From positions 1 through 6,698 of the forward strand of contig JAFSBS010000228.1 in assembly GCA_017437165.1 (NCBI GenBank): a stretch of DNA of 6,698 bases, written 5' to 3'. The translations under genes and the position numbers were made by a program. This document shows, piece by piece, positions 1-6,698 of the stretch (position 1 is its first letter; every line of letters starts with the position of its first letter). This DNA is from Clostridia bacterium. Its GTDB lineage: Bacteria; Bacillota; Clostridia; Oscillospirales; Acutalibacteraceae. The notes beneath the pieces were generated by a model that was not told the DNA's origin, searched no databases, and saw only the letters and a list, made by a program, of their open reading frames with translations.

Positions 1-1536
<1,536 letters not shown>

Positions 1537-1554
1537 TTTTATAAATTTTTAAAT

Positions 1555-1560
1555 GGAGGG
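1555..1560 (+). promoter_or_regulatory. Ribosome binding site supporting a GTG start
   Basis: GGAGGG precedes the GTG at 1568 with 8 nt between GGAGG and the start codon. An in-frame TGA at 1565-1567 directly before the GTG rules out any longer reading frame, so GTG is the start. Confidence 0.85.
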
Positions 1561-1567
1561 ATTTTGA

Positions 1568-2050
1568 GTGAAATCGGAACTTTTAAAACTTTTGTGCCGA
1601 AACGCAAGATATACTAACGAAGAATTAGCAGTTATGCTCGGTATCGATGAGAAAACTATTGAAAAAACTATTGAAGAGTTAGAAAAAGATGGTATTATAA
1701 GAGGTTATAAAGCTGTTATAGATTGGGACAGTCTTGATGATGCTTATGTTTCTGCGATTGTTGAATTAAATGTTGTGCCTAAAGCAGATTTAGGTTTTGA
1801 AGAAGTTGCTGAAAAGGTTATGTCTTACCATGAGGTGGAATCTGTTTATTTAATGTCCGGTTCTTATGACCTTAATGTTGTTGTTAAAGGTAAAACGCTC
1901 CAAGATGTTGCTCGTTTTGTTGCAAGAGAACTCGCTACAATTGATTCTGTAACATCTACAACAACTCACTTTGTTATGAGAAGATATAAAGAAATGGATG
2001 TTCATTTGTGTGATATGGAGCACGATGACAGGGGGCAATTTTTATTATGA
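1568..2050 (+). CDS. Lrp/AsnC family transcriptional regulator (AlaR-like by context)
   Basis: A 160-aa DNA-binding regulator that probably senses an amino acid and controls the aminotransferase gene it overlaps. The N-terminal winged helix-turn-helix spans about residues 5-48, with TNEELAVMLGIDEKTI as the helix-turn-helix core and KDGIIRGYKAV as the wing, the usual Lrp layout. The C-terminal RAM ligand-binding/oligomerisation domain spans about 60-147 and includes the characteristic SGSYDLNVVVKG (97-108). Length is typical for the family (about 150-165). The tail HLCDMEHDDRGQFLL is an extra 15 residues of no recognised function. The gene is first in a two-gene operon; its TGA stop overlaps the next ATG as ATGA, implying translational coupling. 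Bacillus alaR-alaT has the same regulator-aminotransferase order, hence the AlaR-like suggestion, which is inference. Family assignment is firm; ligand and target are not. Confidence 0.92.
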   Translation: MKSELLKLLCRNARYTNEELAVMLGIDEKTIEKTIEELEKDGIIRGYKAVIDWDSLDDAYVSAIVELNVVPKADLGFEEVAEKVMSYHEVESVYLMSGSYDLNVVVKGKTLQDVARFVARELATIDSVTSTTTHFVMRRYKEMDVHLCDMEHDDRGQFLL

Positions 2051-3222
2051 TAGATTACGGTAAAATTTTAAATACAACCGTAACAGAAATTAAGCCTTCC
2101 GGTATAAGAAAGTTTTTTGATATTGCCGAAACCATGGAAGATGTTATATCTTTAGGTGTTGGTGAGCCAGACTTTCAGACTCCGTGGAGAATAAGAAAAG
2201 CAGGTATAAATTCACTTGAACGAGGCAAGACAAAATACAGTGCCAATAAGGGTTTAGGAGTTTTAAGAGTTGAGATTTCACGTTATTTAGAGCGGAAGTA
2301 CAATCTTAAATATAATCCTGATACAGAAATTCTTGTTACTGTTGGTGGCAGCGAAGCAATAGACAGCGCTATAAGAGCAATTGTTAATTTTGGTGATGAG
2401 GTTATAATTCCGCAACCAAGTTATGTGTGTTACGAGCCGATTACCCGCCTTGCCGGTGGTGTGCCTGTTATTATTGAAACAAAGGCAGAAAATGATTTTA
2501 AAGTAACACCGGAAGAATTAAGAAATGCAATTTCAGATAAAACAAAGGCTTTGATTCTTCCGTACCCTTGTAACCCAACGGGTGCAGTTATGGAAAAAGA
2601 TGATTTAGAAGCACTTTACGATGTAATTAAAGATACAAATATAATTGTTATTTCAGATGAAATCTACTCTGAACTTACTTATGGTGATGCACCACATACA
2701 CCGGTTGCATCTTTAGAATGTTTTTATGACAGAACTATTACTATAAATGGTTTTTCAAAAGCATTTTCAATGACCGGCTGGCGTCTTGGTTATTGTTGTG
2801 GTCCGAAAGAAATTTTAGACCAGATTACAAAAATTCATCAGTTCAATATTATGTGTGCGCCGACTACTTCACAGTATGCTGCAATTGAAGCTTTAAGAAA
2901 TTGTGACGAAGATGTAGAGCGTATGCACGAAGAATATGACAGAAGAAGAAAACTTATTGTAAATGGTTTTAACAAAATTGGTCTTACCTGTCGTGAGCCA
3001 AAGGGTGCTTTTTACGCTTTCCCTTGTATTAAGAGTACAGGTCTTACAAGTGAAGAATTCTGCGAAAGACTTTTAAGAGAAAAGAAAGTGGCAGTAGTAC
3101 CCGGTACTGCATTCGGTCAGGGTGGCGAAGGCTTTATAAGAGCTTCTTACTGCTATTCTGTTGAACATATTATTAAGGCGCTTAAACGAATTGAAGAATT
3201 CGTTAATGAATTGAATGCATAA
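2047..3222 (+). CDS. PLP-dependent class I/II aminotransferase (AlaT/AspC-like)
   Basis: A 391-aa fold-type I aminotransferase, full length for the family, predicted to move an amino group between an amino acid and a 2-oxo acid in the cytoplasm using pyridoxal phosphate. Visible landmarks: LGVGEPDF (36-43) at the substrate site, GGSEAID (100-106) in the cofactor phosphate region, PYPCNPTGA with Asn176, SDEIYSELTYG with Asp204 and Tyr207, the Schiff-base Lys238 in NGFSKAFSMTGWRLGY, and FIRASY with Arg365 to bind the substrate carboxylate. All key residues are present. It starts inside the stop of the Lrp/AsnC gene; the only purine run upstream is GGGGG ending 11 nt before the ATG, so it likely depends on coupled translation. 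Pairing with an Lrp regulator recalls Bacillus alaT (alanine synthesis) and also patA-type enzymes. Aspartate, alanine or aromatic specificity cannot be read from sequence alone. Confidence 0.93.
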   Translation: MIDYGKILNTTVTEIKPSGIRKFFDIAETMEDVISLGVGEPDFQTPWRIRKAGINSLERGKTKYSANKGLGVLRVEISRYLERKYNLKYNPDTEILVTVGGSEAIDSAIRAIVNFGDEVIIPQPSYVCYEPITRLAGGVPVIIETKAENDFKVTPEELRNAISDKTKALILPYPCNPTGAVMEKDDLEALYDVIKDTNIIVISDEIYSELTYGDAPHTPVASLECFYDRTITINGFSKAFSMTGWRLGYCCGPKEILDQITKIHQFNIMCAPTTSQYAAIEALRNCDEDVERMHEEYDRRRKLIVNGFNKIGLTCREPKGAFYAFPCIKSTGLTSEEFCERLLREKKVAVVPGTAFGQGGEGFIRASYCYSVEHIIKALKRIEEFVNELNA

Positions 3223-3248
3223 TGCGGTCACTATTTTAAATTTGTAAC

Positions 3249-3314
3249 AAAAAACTACATTCTTTCATTTTAGATTTACAGATAATCTTTAAATGATAGA
3301 ATGTAGTCTTTTTT
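3249..3314. terminator. Long hairpin, probable bidirectional terminator
   Basis: ACTACATTCT (3254-3263) pairs with AGAATGTAGT (3298-3307), the stem continues inward through TCATTT/AAATGA and AGATT/AATCT with small mismatches, and a short loop closes it. TTTTTT (3309-3314) follows on the plus strand and an A-run (3249-3254) precedes it, so the minus-strand transcript also ends in a U-tract. It sits between the convergent aminotransferase and DUF4375 genes and would stop both. Confidence 0.85.
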
Positions 3315-3348
3315 AGTTATATTTAATTATAATCAGGTCCGTTCAGTG

Positions 3349-3960
3349 TTACGCAATCTCACTTGCGTGTGCTCTTACATATTTAATTACATAATCCTGT
3401 AATGGGTCAGTTAAATAAAATTCATCAATGAAAGTTTCAAGTTCTTTGTAAGGGTACAGGCTCTCTGCAACCTTAAAATAATCTTTGTTAGTGTCATCAA
3501 AATCTTCTGGTCTGATATTATATTTTTTTATAAATTCATAGCAGGTTTTTGCATATTTTACTGCACCAATAGCTTCAAGTGCTGATGCGAGTTCAAGGGC
3601 AAATTTCCCTCTGGTGTTTGCAAAATATTGAGAAGCACCCCCATTACTGAACTCTGCATCAAACTCATAAGTGATACGGGCAATCTTTTTAACATCATTA
3701 GCATCATCATCAAAAAGAATCATAGGAAGATTGTCATAAATATCATCATCAGAAAGCTCACTCAAATTACTTAAGTCAATTGGTTCAAAAGTTGATTTGA
3801 ATTTTGAAGCCTGTGCTTTAATTTCTTCAAACGCATTACCAAATATATTTTCGTTTGGTTTACCGTTTTCATCAAAAAACAATTTATCTAATTCTTCAGG
3901 GGATTTATCCGTATTTTCGTCAATTATTTTTTTTATATTATCAAAAAGATTTCCAAACAT
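3349..3960 (-). CDS. DUF4375 / DMP19-type small acidic protein
   Basis: A 203-aa soluble protein with no signal peptide or membrane segment. The core NGGASQYFANTRG (106-118), followed by an alpha-helical stretch ending in ALEAIGAVKYAK (127-138), matches the hallmark NGG-xxQ-F-x-N-xxG and eAL..iGA pattern of the DUF4375 family (DMP19-like). I recognise this by motif, not by search. The family includes Neisseria DMP19, described as a DNA-mimic protein, but most members have no known role. The protein is strongly acidic, about 42 Asp/Glu against 23 Lys/Arg, with an Asp cluster at 71-89 (DDDIYD, FDDDAND). The N-terminal 60 residues are helical and may be lineage-specific. The ATG is supported by AAGAGG 7 nt upstream. 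A GC-rich terminator of the preceding gene abuts this ribosome site, so expression probably needs read-through or an embedded promoter. Function unknown. Confidence 0.8.
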   Translation of the reverse strand: MFGNLFDNIKKIIDENTDKSPEELDKLFFDENGKPNENIFGNAFEEIKAQASKFKSTFEPIDLSNLSELSDDDIYDNLPMILFDDDANDVKKIARITYEFDAEFSNGGASQYFANTRGKFALELASALEAIGAVKYAKTCYEFIKKYNIRPEDFDDTNKDYFKVAESLYPYKELETFIDEFYLTDPLQDYVIKYVRAHASEIA

Positions 3961-3967
3961 AATATCG

Positions 3968-3973
3968 CCTCTT
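3968..3973 (-). promoter_or_regulatory. Ribosome binding site abutting a terminator
   Basis: The minus strand reads AAGAGG, 7 nt before the DUF4375 ATG at 3960. It directly follows the seven-T tail (A-run 3974-3980) of the upstream terminator, leaving no room for a separate leader. Confidence 0.75.
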
Positions 3974-4009
3974 AAAAAAACCGCCCAAGCATTGCCGGGG
4001 CGGTTTTTT
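3974..4009 (-). terminator. GC-rich intrinsic terminator of the enoate reductase gene
   Basis: ACCGCCC (3980-3986) pairs perfectly with GGGCGGT (3998-4004) around an 11-nt loop. On the minus strand the hairpin is followed by seven T (A-run 3974-3980), 12 nt after the enoate reductase TAA. A T-run also follows on the plus strand (4004-4009), so it could work both ways. It is the most GC-rich local element in the surrounding non-coding DNA. Confidence 0.88.
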
Positions 4010-4021
4010 AAAAATTATAAA

Positions 4022-6103
4022 TTATATTTTCATAGCAACGTCCCAAGCCTGCCAGATAACAGTTCTGAGACTTCCAACTTTGAATGCGTCACCAATAACG
4101 TGAACATTTTTGCTCTTTTGTGCAACAGGAGCAGAGTTGTAACCAACAGAAAGAACTACTTTGTCAGCAGGAATTGTTTCTGTTTTGCCGTCTTTTGTCA
4201 TAATAGTTACGCTGTCATCATTGATAGCAGTTGTTTTTGCTTCAAGGTAAACAGGAACATTCTTTGCTTTGAAGTAATCACGAAGGAAACTTGTGTTAGC
4301 AAGAGCGATACCGGGAGTTGTAATAAGGTCATCCTGCATTTCAACAATAGCAACATTTTTGCCATAAGTTCTGTGGAGTTCAAGTGCGATTTCACAGCCT
4401 GTAAGACCACCACCGATAACAACTACATTTTGTGGAGCCTGTGACATATCGCCTAAAAGGAAGTCAACTGCTTCAACTGCCTTTTCTGCACCGGGAATAG
4501 GAATTCTCTTTGCGGTAGCACCGGTAGCAACAATAACTTCGTCAGCATTAAGTGAAGCAACATCTTTAACTTCTGTATTCATATGAATTGTGATTTTATC
4601 ATACTTTTTAACTTCACGGTTATACCAAGCAATAAGGTCACGGTCTTTTTCTTTATATGTAGGAGCAGCCGCAGCAATAAACACGCCACCTAATTTGTCT
4701 GTCTTTTCATAAAGGTCAACTGTGTGTCCACGTTGTGCGAGAACAATAGCAGCTTCCATACCACCGATACCGCCACCGATAACAGCAACTTTCTTTGCTT
4801 TCTTTGCAGGTTCGATTTTATATTTTTTAGACTGCATTGTTTTTGGGTTAAGAGCACAACGAGAAAGTCCCATTGTGTCGAAAAGGTCTTGTGTGTTTGC
4901 GTGACCTTTTGAAGATGAGAAGTTGAAACAACCGCTGTGGCAACAGATACAAGGTTTAATTTCTTCGATTCTGTCGTCGATGATTTTTGTAATCCACTCT
5001 GGGTCAACAAGGAACTGACGAGCAACACCGAGACCATCAATTTTGCCTTCTTTAATTGCATCTGCAGCAACTGCAGGGTCCATTCTACCTGCACAAACAA
5101 CAGGGATATCTACAAACTTTTTGATGTGAGCAACATCTTCAAGGTTGCAGTTTTCAGGCATATACATTGGTGGGTGAGCCCAATACCAAGAGTCGTATGT
5201 ACCATTATCAGCATTAAGCATATCGTAACCGGCATCCTGAAGGTATTTAGCAGCTTTTTCAGATTCTGCCATATTACGACCTGCTTCAGTGTAGTCTTTA
5301 CCTTCAACTTCGTCAGGCATTGCACCTTCGCAGAAACCTTTCATTTTTGACTCAACTGAGTAACGAAGTGAAACAGGGAATTTTTCACCGCAAGCACCTT
5401 TGATTGCTTTAACAACCTCTGTTGCGAAACGGAAACGGTTTTCAAAACTTCCACCGTATTCGTCAGTACGTTTGTTAAAGAATTCAATTGCGAACTGGTC
5501 TAAAAGATAACCTTCGTGAACTGCGTGAACTTCAACACCGTCAACACCTGCGTCCATACAAAGCTTTGCAGTTTTAGCATAAGCTTCAATAATTTCGTGA
5601 ATTTGTTCAACTGTCATTTCAGGGCAGATAATATCGTGAGCCCAACGTGATGGTTGTGGAGAAGGTGAAGCCAATTCGTGAGAAGTATCAATAATTGGTT
5701 TTACAAGTGCGCGGGTAAATTTGTTTTTGTGAAGTGGTGCAATAAGGTCTGTAATAGCCCAAGAACGACCCATACCGGCAGTGAGCTGAATAAATAATTT
5801 TGCACCGGTTTTATGGATTTCATCCATAAATTCTTTTAATTCTTCAAACATTTTTGGGTTTTGCCAGAGCCATTTACCTCTTATAGTATCACGAAGAGGT
5901 GCGATACCAGGGATAATAAGACCAACATTGTTATTTGCTCTTTCAATAAAGAGTTTAGCCGCTTCCTTATCAAAATGACAACCGCCGATTTCAAACCAAC
6001 CAAAGAGTGATGTACCACCCATAGGGCACATAACAATTCTGTTTTTAATCTCAACATCGCCTATTTTCCAAGGGGTAAACAATGCATCGTATTGTTGATT
6101 CAT
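4022..6103 (-). CDS. 2-enoate reductase family FMN/4Fe-4S/FAD oxidoreductase
   Basis: About 693 aa, full length for the OYE-fused family that includes 2-enoate reductase, 2,4-dienoyl-CoA reductase (FadH), BaiCD/BaiH and cinnamate reductase. It should take electrons from NAD(P)H through FAD and an iron-sulfur cluster to FMN, and reduce an activated C=C bond. Numbering from the chosen start: FMN TIM barrel about 5-370, with HAVHEGYLLDQF (His193, His196, Tyr199), RTDEYGGSFENR, and YWAHPPMY with His310; Tyr199 and His310 align with the FadH proton-donor pair by position. Cluster cysteines are 385, 388, 392 and 416. Two dinucleotide folds follow: VIGGGIGG (441-448) and VIGGGLTG (562-569), then VIGDA near the C-terminus. 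The second fold ends its beta strand in Glu, favouring NADH. An ATG four codons upstream (6115) is possible, but AAGGATGTG sits 7 nt before the ATG at 6103. Substrate unknown; no CoA-pathway or bai neighbours are visible. Confidence 0.9.
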   Translation of the reverse strand: MNQQYDALFTPWKIGDVEIKNRIVMCPMGGTSLFGWFEIGGCHFDKEAAKLFIERANNNVGLIIPGIAPLRDTIRGKWLWQNPKMFEELKEFMDEIHKTGAKLFIQLTAGMGRSWAITDLIAPLHKNKFTRALVKPIIDTSHELASPSPQPSRWAHDIICPEMTVEQIHEIIEAYAKTAKLCMDAGVDGVEVHAVHEGYLLDQFAIEFFNKRTDEYGGSFENRFRFATEVVKAIKGACGEKFPVSLRYSVESKMKGFCEGAMPDEVEGKDYTEAGRNMAESEKAAKYLQDAGYDMLNADNGTYDSWYWAHPPMYMPENCNLEDVAHIKKFVDIPVVCAGRMDPAVAADAIKEGKIDGLGVARQFLVDPEWITKIIDDRIEEIKPCICCHSGCFNFSSSKGHANTQDLFDTMGLSRCALNPKTMQSKKYKIEPAKKAKKVAVIGGGIGGMEAAIVLAQRGHTVDLYEKTDKLGGVFIAAAAPTYKEKDRDLIAWYNREVKKYDKITIHMNTEVKDVASLNADEVIVATGATAKRIPIPGAEKAVEAVDFLLGDMSQAPQNVVVIGGGLTGCEIALELHRTYGKNVAIVEMQDDLITTPGIALANTSFLRDYFKAKNVPVYLEAKTTAINDDSVTIMTKDGKTETIPADKVVLSVGYNSAPVAQKSKNVHVIGDAFKVGSLRTVIWQAWDVAMKI

Positions 6104-6110
6104 CAAAACA

Positions 6111-6119
6111 CACATCCTT
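6111..6119 (-). promoter_or_regulatory. Ribosome binding site deciding the enoate reductase start
   Basis: The minus strand reads AAGGATGTG, eight of nine matches to AAGGAGGTG, 7 nt before the ATG at 6103. The alternative ATG at 6115-6113 lies inside this element and has no site of its own at a workable distance. Confidence 0.7.
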
Positions 6120-6124
6120 AAAAA

Positions 6125-6149
6125 TTTTATACATTTATATTGTATAAAA
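6125..6149. promoter_or_regulatory. Operator-like dyad TTTTATACA-N7-TGTATAAAA
   Basis: A perfect 9-bp inverted repeat with a 7-bp spacer covers the -10 element and the predicted start point of the enoate reductase promoter. A repressor bound here would block transcription. Being almost all A/T, and lacking a strong following U-tract on the minus strand, it is not a convincing terminator. Dyads of this size are typical of dimeric TetR, GntR or similar regulators; none is encoded next to it. Confidence 0.55.
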
Positions 6150-6167
6150 AAAACGACATAAAGTCAA
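6139..6167 (-). promoter_or_regulatory. Sigma-A-type promoter for the enoate reductase gene
   Basis: On the minus strand TTGACT (-35, 6162-6167) is followed after 17 bp by TACAAT (-10, 6139-6144). Transcription should start near 6132, about 30 nt before the ATG at 6103. This separates the gene from the membrane-protein gene upstream on the same strand. Confidence 0.7.
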
Positions 6168-6190
6168 GGATTTTATTGGAAAATAGATGG

Positions 6191-6207
6191 TTGTCAGTTG
6201 TCAGTTG
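6191..6207. repeat. 7-bp tandem repeat TTGTCAG, about 2.4 copies
   Basis: TTGTCAG occurs at 6191-6197 and 6198-6204, followed by a partial copy TTG. On the minus strand it reads CAACTGACAACTGACAA and supplies the last codons and the TGA stop of the membrane-protein gene. Short CAACTGA-type arrays are a familiar slippage-prone motif in low-GC genomes. Confidence 0.6.
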
Positions 6208-6698
6208 GTGTTTCTTTTTGTTTTTTCTTAATGTGTTTAAATATTGGTAATGACAAAAGCGCTGTAATAATGATGATTATTGATAAAGTATTGCTTTCTA
6301 ACCATATATCGGTAACAAAGTTGATAGAATCAAAACTGAAATAAGCTAATCTTCCTATAGGGTATAAAATCAGACCGATTGTAAACATATATACCCACGA
6401 AAGAATGTTGCCATCATCGAGAAAAAAGGTTGAAATAAAAGCACTTACAGCAGGGAGAAGTACACCTATGAGTGAACCATAATATATATAATCTGAATTG
6501 AAGCGTTTGCCGATAAATGACCATAAATAAAGCCATAAGAACATACATGGAAACATAATAATGGATATAGTATCTAATAAATAAAAATTACTGAATATAT
6601 CAAAATCTTCAAAATATTCAATTATAAATAAATCATCCTGTAAGATACCTGCTACTATCCAGAATATTATTGGTGGTGTAATGCCTATCAATATTTGT
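6194..6698 (-). CDS. Multi-pass membrane protein, N-terminus beyond window
   Basis: I do not recognise this gene. The frame stays open to the window edge (168 codons). A TTG codon at 6691-6689 could be a start, but it has no visible ribosome site because the window ends 7 nt away, and the residues read through it as Q-I-L-I-G-I-T-P-P, a plausible continuation of a membrane helix; a 5'-truncated gene is more likely. Counting from that TTG, hydrophobic segments lie at about 4-17, 36-60, 68-92, 96-118 and 133-151, so at least five passes. The C-terminal tail is lysine-rich (KHIKKKQKE), which by the positive-inside rule places it in the cytoplasm. Acidic loops (DDLFIIEYFEDFD, about 19-31) lie between the first two segments. 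It resembles small uncharacterised integral membrane proteins of Clostridia; no catalytic or transport motif is visible. No clear terminator separates it from the enoate reductase gene. Confidence 0.7.
   Translation of the reverse strand, partial: QILIGITPPIIFWIVAGILQDDLFIIEYFEDFDIFSNFYLLDTISIIMFPCMFLWLYLWSFIGKRFNSDYIYYGSLIGVLLPAVSAFISTFFLDDGNILSWVYMFTIGLILYPIGRLAYFSFDSINFVTDIWLESNTLSIIIIITALLSLPIFKHIKKKQKETPTDN

Noticed and set aside
3797..4444. Plus-strand 215-aa open frame across two minus-strand genes
   Set aside because: It is antisense to DUF4375 and the enoate reductase, both of which have clear family motifs, and it runs through a terminator. Its Phe/Ser/Asn/Cys-rich product is typical of a shadow frame.
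4690..5350. Several open frames of 60-137 aa on both strands within the enoate reductase
   Set aside because: They are out-of-frame readings of conserved reductase sequence, lacking start signals.
6104..6115. ATG four codons upstream as enoate reductase start
   Set aside because: The codon overlaps the AAGGATGTG ribosome site that is correctly placed for the ATG at 6103, and family members usually begin close to the Tyr-x-x-Leu-Phe motif.
6146..6167. Terminator for the membrane-protein gene (T-run after GAC-N5-GTC)
   Set aside because: The stem is only 3 bp; the T-run is better explained as the AT-rich spacer of the downstream promoter.

Overview
The window looks like a chromosomal segment from an AT-rich, low-GC Gram-positive anaerobe, most likely an uncultured gut-type Clostridia (Oscillospirales or a relative). 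The evidence is A/T-ending codons, strong GGAGG-type ribosome binding sites, sigma-A-like promoters with 17-bp spacers, short U-tailed hairpin terminators, and a flavin/iron-sulfur enoate reductase of the kind found in fermenting anaerobes. I did not see transposases, integrases, CRISPR repeats, tRNA or rRNA.

Layout, left to right. (1) A 5'-complete, 3'-truncated GH2 beta-galactosidase runs on the minus strand from 1430 off the left edge. (2) A 137-bp divergent control region (1431-1567) has back-to-back promoters, a perfect dyad over the lacZ-type -35 and a 15-bp direct repeat in the regulator promoter. (3) On the plus strand, an Lrp/AsnC regulator and a class I aminotransferase overlap by ATGA and end in a long, probably bidirectional hairpin terminator. 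The pair resembles the Bacillus alaR-alaT arrangement. (4) On the minus strand, convergent to that operon, lies a small acidic DUF4375/DMP19-type protein. (5) Upstream of it on the same strand is a complete 2-enoate reductase family oxidoreductase of about 693 aa with its own promoter and a perfect 9-bp dyad over the -10. A GC-rich terminator separates it from the DUF4375 gene. (6) At the right edge is the C-terminal part of a multi-pass membrane protein on the minus strand, not recognised, ending in a 7-bp tandem repeat.

Functionally these are separate transcription units: sugar utilisation, amino-acid transamination under an Lrp-type sensor, and anaerobic reduction of an alpha,beta-unsaturated acid or related compound. 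No strong evidence of a new multi-gene system was found. The most rewarding leads are regulatory: the two operator-like dyads, the terminator abutting the DUF4375 ribosome binding site, and the unusually long loop before the fourth iron-sulfur cysteine of the enoate reductase.
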